From an uncultured Oscillibacter sp. (lineage in GTDB: Bacteria > Bacillota > Clostridia > Oscillospirales > Oscillospiraceae): DNA of 7,795 nt. The stretch's first letter is position 1; each line of letters opens with the position of its first letter. The stretch is from positions 25,594 through 33,388 of the forward strand of contig CAJTJA010000015.1 in the NCBI GenBank assembly GCA_910576845.1. The letters run 5' to 3'. Under the pieces are notes generated by a model. The model was not told the origin of the DNA. It saw only the letters and a list, made by a program, of their open reading frames with translations, and did no database searches. The translations under genes were made by a program, and so were the position numbers. Shown here piece after piece: positions 1 to 6,349 of this stretch.

Positions 1-1
1 G

Positions 2-13
2 CCCCCCCCCCCC
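2..13. repeat. Homopolymeric tract of 12 C
   Basis: Twelve consecutive C residues follow a single G at the window edge. A run of this length is far above chance even in GC-rich DNA, and nothing similar occurs elsewhere in the window. Long G/C runs can gain or lose units by slipped-strand mispairing, which is a known mechanism of phase variation in surface polysaccharide loci of other bacteria. Whether this one is variable, or an assembly or sequencing artefact, cannot be told from one sequence. It lies 73 to 76 bases before the candidate start codons of the first glycosyltransferase. Confidence 0.93.
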
Positions 14-67
14 GAGGACATTCTGTGTAATTTTTGTCATTGCAAGCTGGACGGGCGCGCCGCGTGA
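2..67 (+). CDS. Possible C-terminal fragment of an upstream gene (partial, unknown product)
   Basis: One frame is open from the left edge to TGA at 65-67, giving a Pro run from the poly-C tract and then EDILCNFCHCKLDGRAA. The CNFCHC cysteine/histidine cluster is the only notable feature and is too short to assign. Stopping 18 bases before the next start would be a normal operon spacing. A second frame is open to TGA at 87-89, ending RTFCVIFVIASWTGAPRDS then RKAA, and would overlap the next gene as TGATG. The third frame stops at 28-30. I cannot decide which, if any, is translated. The upstream gene is unidentified. Confidence 0.3.
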   Translation, partial: PPPPEDILCNFCHCKLDGRAA

Positions 68-73
68 CTCCCG

Positions 74-78
74 AAAGG
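74..78 (+). promoter_or_regulatory. Weak ribosome binding site for the first glycosyltransferase
   Basis: AAAGG lies 7 bases before GTG (86) and 10 bases before ATG (89). It is the only purine-rich patch near the start and supports initiation at one of these two adjacent codons rather than at the internal ATG at residue 29, which has no such patch and would remove the first beta strand. Confidence 0.5.
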
Positions 79-85
79 CGGCCGC

Positions 86-1267
86 GTGATGGGCGCGGCG
101 GAAAACGCCCCGCTGACGGGGGCCGCGGCTTCCGAACGGCCGGAAAAACAGGCGTTCAAGGTCTGCCACATGACCAGCGGCCATCCGGCGGAGGATCAGC
201 GCATCTTCCACAAGGAATGCGTCTCCCTGGCCAAGGCCGGATACGGCGTGTATCTGGTGCAGCAGGGGGGAAGCTATGAGAAAAACGGCGTGCATATCGT
301 GGGCTTCGGCGAAATGCCAAAAAGCCGCTTAAAGCGCATGGCCCAGACGGCCCGCCGGGTGTACCGGGCCGCTCTGGCGGTGGACGCGGATATCTACCAC
401 TTCCACGAGCCGGAGCTGCTGCCCTATGGACTGAAGCTGAAAAAGCGGGGAAAAAAGGTGATTTTCGACAGCCATGAGCTCTATGTCCAGCAGATCCGCG
501 CCAAGGACTACCTGCCCGGCTGGTCCCGCGCCCTCATCGCGGGCGCCTACGGCGTTTATGAGCGGCACGTCCTCCGAACCATCGACGGCGTCATTTTTCC
601 CTGCAAAATAGAGGGCAGGAACCCCTTCGAGGGCCGGTGCAGACGGGCCGCGCTGATCAATAACGTCCCCCGCCTGGATGAGTTTTACGATCGTTACAGT
701 GAGGCGGTCCCCAAGCGTGAACGGAGCATCGTCTACGTCGGAGGCCTAACCCATAACCGGGGCGTCACCCATCTGGTTAAATCCGCCGCGAAAGCCGGCT
801 GCACCGCCTGGCTGGGGGGAACCTTTTCCCCGGCGTCCTATCAGGCGGAGATGGAGTCCCTGCCGGAGTATTCCCACGTCCGTTATCTGGGGCAGCTGTC
901 CCGCTCCCAGGTGGCGGAAACGCTGCAAAGCTGCCAGATTGGCATGGCGGCGCTGCTGAATGTGGGGCAGTATGGCAAGCTGGGCACCCTTGCCACAAAG
1001 GTTTACGAATATATGTCCCTGGGCCTGCCGGTGGTTCTGTCCAGCACGCCTTACAACACGGAAGCTGTGGAGCGCTGCCGTTTCGGCATATGCGCGGACC
1101 CAGAGGACACCGAATCCATCGCCGCCGCTATCACCTATCTGCTGGACCACCCGGAAGAAGCCCGGAGGATGGGGGAAAACGGGCGGAAGGCCGTAAAAGA
1201 GGAATTCAACTGGGGCGTGGAGGAGAAAAAGCTCCTGGCCCTGTATGAAGACATTTTAAAGGAATAA
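86..1267 (+). CDS. Glycosyltransferase, GT-B fold, GT4-like
   Basis: Predicted cytoplasmic retaining glycosyltransferase that adds one sugar from a nucleotide-sugar donor to the lipid-linked repeat unit; donor and acceptor cannot be read from the sequence. At 393 residues it is normal for a GT4 enzyme. The N-terminal acceptor half starts with FKVCHMTSGHPAEDQRIFHK (24-43), the opening of a small subfamily in exopolysaccharide clusters, followed by HFHEPELLPYG (105-115) and FDSHELY (127-133). The donor half starts at about 214 with SIVYVGGLTHNRGV and contains the KVYEYMSLGLPVVLSS segment (305-320), where the conserved Glu of the donor site is E308. The start is GTG 86 or ATG 89; both leave about 20 polar residues before the usual family start, so the N-terminus is uncertain. 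The next gene follows after 13 bases. Family assignment is firm; substrate is unknown. Confidence 0.93.
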   Translation: MMGAAENAPLTGAAASERPEKQAFKVCHMTSGHPAEDQRIFHKECVSLAKAGYGVYLVQQGGSYEKNGVHIVGFGEMPKSRLKRMAQTARRVYRAALAVDADIYHFHEPELLPYGLKLKKRGKKVIFDSHELYVQQIRAKDYLPGWSRALIAGAYGVYERHVLRTIDGVIFPCKIEGRNPFEGRCRRAALINNVPRLDEFYDRYSEAVPKRERSIVYVGGLTHNRGVTHLVKSAAKAGCTAWLGGTFSPASYQAEMESLPEYSHVRYLGQLSRSQVAETLQSCQIGMAALLNVGQYGKLGTLATKVYEYMSLGLPVVLSSTPYNTEAVERCRFGICADPEDTESIAAAITYLLDHPEEARRMGENGRKAVKEEFNWGVEEKKLLALYEDILKE

Positions 1268-1280
1268 GGGGAGAACCGTT

Positions 1281-2372
1281 ATGAAATACGCTCTGATCGG
1301 CTGCGGCCGCATCGCCGTGAACCACATCAAAGCCGCGTTGAACAACCATCTGGAAATCTGCGCCGTGTGCGACGTGAAGCCCGAGGCCATGGAGGCTCTG
1401 CTGGCCAAATACGGCCTGGAGAAGGACGAGAGTATCCGCCGCTATACGGACTATCAGCAGCTGCTGGCGGCGGAGAAGCCCACCCTTGCCAGCATCGCCA
1501 CGGAGAGCGGCATTCACGCGGAAATCGCCCTTCGCTGCATTGACGCCGGGGTGAATGTCATCATTGAAAAGCCCATGGCCATGAGCATGGCCGACGCGGA
1601 GGAGATCGTCCGCCGCAGCGAGGAGACGGGCGTGAAGGTCTCCGCCTGCCACCAGAACCGGTTCAACATCGCCGTTCAGGAGACCCGGAAGGCCCTGGAG
1701 GCGGGGCGCTTCGGCGCGCTGTCCCACGGCTCCGTTCATGTCCGCTGGAACCGGAACCGGGATTATTACAGCCAGGCCCCCTGGCGGGGCACCTGGGCCC
1801 AGGACGGCGGCTGCCTGATGAACCAGTGCATCCACGGCATTGATCTGCTCCGCTGGATGATGGGGGACGAGGTGGAGGAGGTCTATGGCGTCACAAAGCA
1901 GCAGTTCCACAGCTACCTCCAGTGCGAGGATATCGGCATGGCCGTGGTAAAGTTCAAAAACGGCGCCGTGGGCACCATCGAGGGCACGACCAACGTGTAC
2001 CCGAAAAACCTGGAGGAGACGCTGTACCTCTTCGGCGAGACCGGCACGGTGAAGCTGGGGGGCACCTCCACCAATAACATCGACGTGTGGGACTTTGCCG
2101 GCGAGGACGCGTCCGACGGGAAAAACAGGGGTCTTCAGGAGGCCACCAGCAATGTCTACGGCAACGGCCACACCAGCCTGTTCGCCGACATGATCGACGC
2201 GGTTGAAAAAGACCGGAAGCCCTATGTGGACGCCCAGGCGGGGCGGAACGCCCTGGAGATGATTCTGGCCATCTACCAATCCGCCGCCTCGGGAAAGCCC
2301 GTGAAGCTGCCGCTGAAGGATGTGGCCAGCACGGATTTTGAAGGCCGGTTCTCCGGCAGAGATCACATATGA
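1281..2372 (+). CDS. wbpB: Gfo/Idh/MocA oxidoreductase, WbpB/WlbA-type UDP-N-acetylglucosaminuronate 3-dehydrogenase
   Basis: Enzymes of this type oxidise C3 of UDP-GlcNAc-uronic acid with NAD, giving the 3-keto sugar that a WbpE-type aminotransferase then aminates on the way to UDP-2,3-diacetamido-uronic acids. Visible features: Rossmann start YALIGCGRIAVNH (3-15), acidic residue after beta 2 (CDVKP, 30-34), catalytic-lysine motif IIEKPMAMS (94-102, K97), CHQNRFN (123-129), HVRWNRNRDYYSQAPWRGTW (153-172), and DGGCLMNQCIHGIDLLRWMM (175-194), whose His185 sits where the family has its catalytic histidine. The TNVYPKNLEETLYLFGETGT stretch (237-256) also matches the WbpB-type beta-sheet domain. 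Length of 363 is slightly above the roughly 310-350 usual for the group. A good SD (AAGGGGAG, 1266-1273) lies 7 bases before ATG. The partner genes wbpA, wbpD, wbpE and wbpI are not in this window. A related 3-dehydrogenase acting on another UDP-sugar remains possible. Confidence 0.88.
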   Translation: MKYALIGCGRIAVNHIKAALNNHLEICAVCDVKPEAMEALLAKYGLEKDESIRRYTDYQQLLAAEKPTLASIATESGIHAEIALRCIDAGVNVIIEKPMAMSMADAEEIVRRSEETGVKVSACHQNRFNIAVQETRKALEAGRFGALSHGSVHVRWNRNRDYYSQAPWRGTWAQDGGCLMNQCIHGIDLLRWMMGDEVEEVYGVTKQQFHSYLQCEDIGMAVVKFKNGAVGTIEGTTNVYPKNLEETLYLFGETGTVKLGGTSTNNIDVWDFAGEDASDGKNRGLQEATSNVYGNGHTSLFADMIDAVEKDRKPYVDAQAGRNALEMILAIYQSAASGKPVKLPLKDVASTDFEGRFSGRDHI

Positions 2373-2376
2373 GGAG
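2371..2376 (+). promoter_or_regulatory. Ribosome binding site overlapping the preceding stop codon
   Basis: GAGGAG begins inside the TGA stop of the dehydrogenase gene and ends 8 bases before the ATG at 2385. It fixes the start of the Wzz-like gene and makes reinitiation by the same ribosome likely. Confidence 0.75.
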
Positions 2377-2384
2377 ATAAAGAG

Positions 2385-3755
2385 ATGAAAGACACCGTAA
2401 CGCTGAAGGAGCTGGCCGCCATCGCCGTCCGCCGGGGCCGCCTGGCCATCATTCTGGCCCTGATTTTCGCCCTGCTGCTGGGGGGCTGGCGGGCCCACGG
2501 CCTGATTGCAAAGGCCAAAAGCGAGGAAAACAGCCCCGAAAAAATTGAAGAACGCTACCAGGAGGCCATGGAGAGCTACGCGGCGAACAAGGAAGACCTG
2601 GAAGAGCAGCTCGCCAAGGCCGAGACCCAGCTGGAGTCCCAGCGGGAGTACAACGGCAAGAGCTTCCTGATGGAGATCGACCCCCACAACAAGGCCGTCA
2701 CCACCATCAACCTGGCCATTACCGACGTGGCCGAAGGGGCCTTCCAGCAGGTATTCCGCCTGGAGGATACCCCCATCGACTTTATCATCTCCAAGATTCA
2801 GAGCCAATACGTCATCCTCTGGAACAGCCTGGACCTCCAGTCCTCCCTGTCCTACAGCCCCCGGCCCGGCATGGAGGACAAATACCTCCGGGAGATCGTC
2901 ACCCTGAGCAAGTCGGACGGCGGCTGCCTGACCCTCGCCGCCTCCGGCGTCTCCGAGGAGGAGACCCGTAAGCTGGCGGAGGCCGCCTATGACTGTTTGC
3001 TGGGCCTTCAGACCCGCATCAGCGAGGGCTCCTACCGCCACGGCTTCGCCCAGCTCAGCGACGTGACCAAAATCTCCGTGGACGACCACCTGGAGGAAAC
3101 CCAGACCGCGAACCTGGAAAAGATCACCACCTATACTGAGAGCATCGCGGACCTGAACGAACAGCTCGCCAATCTGGAGGAGCCGGAGAAGGACACCGGC
3201 GACACGCCCCTTGAAATCGCCCTGTCCGCCGTGAAATACGCCGTTCTGGGCGCCGCGGTGGGAATTCTGCTGACCCTGGTGTGGGCCCTGGCCTCCTACC
3301 TCTTCCGCAACCGGGCGGAGACCTCCCGCCAGCTGGAGGAGGGACTCTCCATCGCCTTCCTGGGTTCTGTTGCAAAGCCCGGCAGCCTCTGGAACCGCCT
3401 GGCGGATTGGATTGTGGGCGAGCGCCTCTGGCCGGACGAGGGCCAGGCCCTGGACTACATCTCCGCCAGCGCCAAGGCCTTCCTGCCCGCCTCCGGAACG
3501 GTGCTGCTGGCTTCCACGCTGCCTCTGGAGAAGGAGTCCGTGCAGGGCGTCATGAAGGCCCTGGAAGGCCAGGGCCGGACCGTCCGCTTCGTGGGCGGCG
3601 CGGGCCGCAGCCCGGAGACGGCGGCCGCGGTGAAGGAGTGCGGCTGCGTGGTGCTGGCGGAGCGCTCCGGCGTCACCCGCTGGGACGACGCCGCGGGGCT
3701 CACCGCCCTGGCCAAGAGCCTGGATAAGCCGGTGAGCGGCTTTGTGACGGTATGA
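2385..3755 (+). CDS. Wzz-type polysaccharide chain-length determinant with a degenerate BY-kinase-like C-terminal domain
   Basis: Inner-membrane polysaccharide co-polymerase, expected to oligomerise and set the chain length made by the Wzy polymerase encoded two genes on. Order: a short cytoplasmic start with TLKELAAIAVRRG (6-18); membrane helix 1 at about 20-38; an extracytoplasmic region with charged helical, probably coiled-coil, stretches at about 50-88 and 235-268; membrane helix 2 at about 282-307; and a cytoplasmic tail of about 150 residues. That tail aligns by eye to CpsD/BY-kinase-like P-loop proteins: VLLASTLPLEKESVQGVMKA (373-392) sits at Walker A but lacks the Gly-Lys-Ser/Thr, with Glu384 where the lysine should be. 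TVRFVGGAGR (399-408) replaces the Asp-bearing Walker A' strand, and CVVLAERSGVTRWDD (421-435) matches the late strand after Walker B. No C-terminal tyrosine cluster is present. Topology is clear; the decayed-kinase reading is inference. The stop overlaps the next start (ATGA). Confidence 0.87.
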   Translation: MKDTVTLKELAAIAVRRGRLAIILALIFALLLGGWRAHGLIAKAKSEENSPEKIEERYQEAMESYAANKEDLEEQLAKAETQLESQREYNGKSFLMEIDPHNKAVTTINLAITDVAEGAFQQVFRLEDTPIDFIISKIQSQYVILWNSLDLQSSLSYSPRPGMEDKYLREIVTLSKSDGGCLTLAASGVSEEETRKLAEAAYDCLLGLQTRISEGSYRHGFAQLSDVTKISVDDHLEETQTANLEKITTYTESIADLNEQLANLEEPEKDTGDTPLEIALSAVKYAVLGAAVGILLTLVWALASYLFRNRAETSRQLEEGLSIAFLGSVAKPGSLWNRLADWIVGERLWPDEGQALDYISASAKAFLPASGTVLLASTLPLEKESVQGVMKALEGQGRTVRFVGGAGRSPETAAAVKECGCVVLAERSGVTRWDDAAGLTALAKSLDKPVSGFVTV

Positions 3756-4924
3756 AGCGCGTACTGAAAATCTGCGCCAACACCTGGGACAGCGCCAGCC
3801 GGGACAAGCGGGAGCTGACCCTCTGCCGGGAGCTTGGCGCGGAGACGCTGGTAATGGCCAAGGGCGCGCCGGGGGACTCCTTCCGGGAAGAGGAGGTAAG
3901 CGGCTTCAATGTCTACCGCTTCTCCACCCGTCCCCTGGGCACCGCCCGCTGGCTCACCCCCCTGAACCAGATTCTCTCTCTCTTCGTCTGGGGCCGGAAG
4001 GCCCGGAAGTTCCGCCCGGACGTCATCACCGGCCATGATCTGCCGGGATTATTCGTTGGGTATCTGTCCAATTTCGGAAATCCCCATAAGGCAGCGCTGG
4101 TGTACGACTCCCACGAGTTCGAAATCGGGCGGGCCGTCCGGCGCAGCCGGCTCCATATTTGGCTGGTCACGCGCCTGGAACGCTTTTTGATGAAGCGCTG
4201 CGCCTTCTCCATCATGGTCAACGATTCCATCGCCGGTGAGGTCCAGCGCATTCACCGCTTAAAGGAGCGGCCCGTGGTGGCCCGGAACGTGCCCTCTTAT
4301 TGGGAGCTGGACCCGGCGGAGGCGGCCCGGGTTCGGTCCGGCCTTCTGGAAGAGCTGGGTCTGCCGGAGGGAACCTTCCTCACCATGTACCATGGCGCCC
4401 TTATGCCGGAGCGGGGCATTGAAAACCTGCTGCGGGCCGTGGCCCTGACGCCGGGAACCGCAGCCGTGGTCCTGGGGAACGGAAATGAATCCTATGTATC
4501 CTCTCTCCGCGCCCTCTGCCGGGAGCTGGGCGCCGCGGACCGGGTTCTCTTCCATCCGGCGGTTCCCGTGGAAGCGCTGCGCAATTACGCCGGGGCCGCG
4601 GATATGGGCGTGTCACTGCTTCAGCCGGTGGTGCAGAATCATATTCTCGCCCTGCCCAACAAATTTTTCGAGAACATTCAAAGTCTGACGCCTGTGATCG
4701 TCAGTGATTTTCCTGCAATCAGCAGCCTTCTCCGCCATTACGGCATTGGCCTGCCGGTGAACCCGGAGAGCCCGGAGGATATCGCCGCCGCCATCCGCCG
4801 CATGAGGGACGACCGGGAATTCTACGCCGCCTGCAAGGAAAACCTGAAGCGCGCCAAGGAAGAGCTCTGCTGGGAGCAGGAGAAAACCGCGCTGGAGGAA
4901 GCTTACCGGAGGATTTTGTCATGA
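3752..4924 (+). CDS. Glycosyltransferase, GT-B fold, GT4-like (second)
   Basis: Predicted cytoplasmic glycosyltransferase acting on the lipid-linked repeat; sugar and linkage are unknown. The 390-residue protein has an N-terminal half with RVLKICANTW (3-12), GHDLPGLFVGYL (94-105) and the VYDSHEFE motif (117-124), then RNVPSY (178-183) at the domain linker. The donor half begins FLTMYHGALMPERGIENLLR (209-228) and carries LPNKFFENIQSLTPVIVSDF (301-320), in which E307 is the likely conserved donor-site glutamate. The DSHE signature is shared with the first glycosyltransferase of the window, but the two are diverged elsewhere and are not a recent duplication. The start overlaps the Wzz stop by ATGA (3752-3755) and has no clear SD, so translation probably depends on coupling to the gene before it. 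The stop overlaps the polymerase start in the same way. Confidence 0.93.
   Translation: MKRVLKICANTWDSASRDKRELTLCRELGAETLVMAKGAPGDSFREEEVSGFNVYRFSTRPLGTARWLTPLNQILSLFVWGRKARKFRPDVITGHDLPGLFVGYLSNFGNPHKAALVYDSHEFEIGRAVRRSRLHIWLVTRLERFLMKRCAFSIMVNDSIAGEVQRIHRLKERPVVARNVPSYWELDPAEAARVRSGLLEELGLPEGTFLTMYHGALMPERGIENLLRAVALTPGTAAVVLGNGNESYVSSLRALCRELGAADRVLFHPAVPVEALRNYAGAADMGVSLLQPVVQNHILALPNKFFENIQSLTPVIVSDFPAISSLLRHYGIGLPVNPESPEDIAAAIRRMRDDREFYAACKENLKRAKEELCWEQEKTALEEAYRRILS
4908..4912 (+). promoter_or_regulatory. Ribosome binding site for the polymerase gene
   Basis: GGAGG lies inside the end of the second glycosyltransferase gene, 8 bases before ATG 4921. It supports this start and the 4-base ATGA overlap. 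Confidence 0.75.
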
Positions 4925-6285
4925 GTGAAGCCTACGCCGCCAAGCTCCAAAAAACCCATACTCTGGTATGGATGTTTCTGGGAATGCTGCTTTATAAATT
5001 TTCCATGGACCTGGGGTACCTCTACCTCACCCGGGTATCCGACTATATATTGGCCTTCAATCCCCTGAAATACGCCGCAGGCCTACTGTGGTGCATTGTT
5101 TTGTTCCTGTCCATCCGGCACACGGAGCGGAAGGCCTCCACCTTCTTCCTCTATTTCATCTTCCTCTTTCAGATCGTCCCCATCACCAGCGTCTACGCCA
5201 TGAAGGACGAGAGCTCTTCCTATTATCATCTTCTCTGCCTGAGCTTCCTTCTGTGCGAGCTGGCCGTGAGCTATACCGGGGACCGCCCCATTTTCCGGCG
5301 GACCTTCCCGGTCTCCCGGGCCATGACCCTCGCTTTCACCGCCGCAGCGCTGCTGCTGCTGGTCTACCTGGTCCTGAAGAACGGCGCCCCGAAGTGGTCC
5401 CTGCTGGACACCAGCACGGTCTACGAGTACCGCACCAGCGGCGCCCTGCAGCTCAGCAAATACATGGGCTATATACTGGATTGGACCACCAAGGTGTTTC
5501 TCCCCTTCGCCCTGGCCAAAACGCTGACAGACCGGCGATACCTTCCAGCGGCGGCTCTGGGCGCCCTTCAGGTTCTCATTTACCTTTACACGGGACATAA
5601 AACCTTCCTTTTCTCCGTTCCCTTCATTCTGCTGGGGAGCCTGTGGGCCAGACGGAAAAACTGCTACCGGGAGCTGTTTTTGACAGGCTGCGCCGGCTTT
5701 TCCATCCTGACCCTGCTGGCGTATTTCACCAGGCCGGGAAGTCCCTGGTATTACCTGTTCAGCGTCTTCGTCCGCCGGGTGATGGTCCTCCCCGCACAGC
5801 TCAAATTCCAGTATTTCGACTATTTCACCAGCCACCCCAAATTGGGCATCTACGGCATTTTTCCCACCTGGATTCTCAAGGTTCCCAGCTATTATGAGGA
5901 CGTGGGCTATACCTACGACATCGCGGCCATCTACTATAACAAGCCGGAGATGAACGCCAACACCGGTTTTTTTGCCGAGGGGTATATGCGCTTCGGCTAC
6001 ATCGGAATCATCCTGCTCCCCCTGCTCCTGGCCCTGCTGCTCAAGCAGATGGACCGCTTCCAGGACCGGGCGGGATACATTCTGACCATCAGTATATTTA
6101 TTTATCCCATACAGCTTTTGTCCGACGGGCACCTGCTGGACAGCCTGGTCTTTGACCACTGGATGTTCCTGACGGCCATCCTGCTGTTCTACCAGCCCCG
6201 GCGGATGCCTCCCGAGCCGCCTTCGTTCCACCTGCAGCGCAGGCGGCTGGCTTTGAGGCTGCCGGCGCTGCGGCTGCGCCCATGA
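4921..6285 (+). CDS. wzy: Oligosaccharide repeat-unit polymerase, Wzy-like
   Basis: A 454-residue polytopic membrane protein, predicted to join flipped lipid-linked repeats into polymer on the outer face of the membrane. About 11 to 12 hydrophobic segments are visible, for example near 14-36, 48-66, 73-93, 103-119, 132-153, 207-224, 226-242, 252-269, 358-375, 385-402 and 408-425. Between about 290 and 355 there is a larger polar loop rich in Tyr and Pro (FQYFDYFTSHPKLGIYGIFP, 296-315; KPEMNANTGFFAEGYMRFGY, 341-360). The ANTGFFAEGYxRFGxxG pattern is typical of clostridial and streptococcal-type Wzy proteins. Wzy sequences are poorly conserved, so the call rests on topology, this motif, and position between a glycosyltransferase and a Wzx flippase. 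The last 28 residues or so (from QPRRMPPEPP) are Arg/Pro/Leu-rich and look unlike the rest. A lipid-linked ligase with the same topology is the main alternative. Confidence 0.82.
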   Translation: MSEAYAAKLQKTHTLVWMFLGMLLYKFSMDLGYLYLTRVSDYILAFNPLKYAAGLLWCIVLFLSIRHTERKASTFFLYFIFLFQIVPITSVYAMKDESSSYYHLLCLSFLLCELAVSYTGDRPIFRRTFPVSRAMTLAFTAAALLLLVYLVLKNGAPKWSLLDTSTVYEYRTSGALQLSKYMGYILDWTTKVFLPFALAKTLTDRRYLPAAALGALQVLIYLYTGHKTFLFSVPFILLGSLWARRKNCYRELFLTGCAGFSILTLLAYFTRPGSPWYYLFSVFVRRVMVLPAQLKFQYFDYFTSHPKLGIYGIFPTWILKVPSYYEDVGYTYDIAAIYYNKPEMNANTGFFAEGYMRFGYIGIILLPLLLALLLKQMDRFQDRAGYILTISIFIYPIQLLSDGHLLDSLVFDHWMFLTAILLFYQPRRMPPEPPSFHLQRRRLALRLPALRLRP

Positions 6286-6305
6286 GGGTCCCTTTCCAGG
6301 GGTCC
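6286..6305 (+). other. Imperfect hairpin after the polymerase stop codon
   Basis: Directly after the TGA, bases 6286-6293 can pair with 6298-6305 around a TTCC loop. The stem has CCCT/AGGG at the top, two tandem G-U/U-G wobble pairs, and GG/CC at the base. No T-run follows, so it is not a standard intrinsic terminator. It could be an mRNA-stabilising or weak attenuating element, or chance in GC-rich DNA. Confidence 0.35.
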
Positions 6306-6321
6306 GGCGGCGCCCGCCGCC
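6306..6321 (+). other. GC-only hairpin before the flippase gene
   Basis: GGCGGC (6306-6311) and GCCGCC (6316-6321) form a perfect six-pair G-C stem around a GCCC loop, immediately after the preceding imperfect hairpin. There is no downstream T-run. It ends 15 bases before the strong SD of the flippase gene, so it does not obviously hide it. Function unknown. Confidence 0.4.
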
Positions 6322-6336
6322 CCGCTCAAACCGAAA

Positions 6337-6343
6337 AAGGAGG
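6337..6343 (+). promoter_or_regulatory. Strong Shine-Dalgarno deciding a GTG start
   Basis: AAGGAGG, a full match to the anti-SD core, lies 6 bases before GTG 6350. It fixes the GTG start of the flippase gene and suggests this gene is translated independently, unlike its overlapping upstream neighbours. Confidence 0.88.
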
Positions 6344-6349
6344 TCCCGC

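Noticed and set aside
34..62. Promoter-like TTGTCA at 34-39 before the first gene
   Set aside because: The -10 position 17 bases on is GCGCCG, so no matching element exists; the region may also be coding.
170..172. Internal ATG (residue 29) as start of the first glycosyltransferase
   Set aside because: It would remove FKVCH, part of the conserved first beta strand, and has no SD; the GTG/ATG pair at 86 and 89 is better despite leaving an N-terminal extension.
1206..3089. A 627-codon open frame on the minus strand
   Set aside because: It lies antisense to the dehydrogenase and Wzz-like genes, both of which have clear motifs. The translation is rich in Gly, Ala, Val, Leu and His with no recognisable domain, as expected when strong GC3 bias removes stops from the opposite strand.
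3281..3727. A 148-codon plus-strand frame inside the Wzz-like gene
   Set aside because: The Pro/Gly/Arg-rich translation has no recognisable domain and it overlaps the membrane helix and tail of a well supported gene.
86..4924. The two glycosyltransferases as a recent tandem duplication
   Set aside because: They share the DSHE motif and overall fold but differ in nearly all other segments and are separated by two unrelated genes.
6286..6330. Intrinsic terminator after the polymerase gene
   Set aside because: Stems are present but there is no T-run; the following bases are C-rich and then A-rich, and the flippase gene belongs functionally to the same block.
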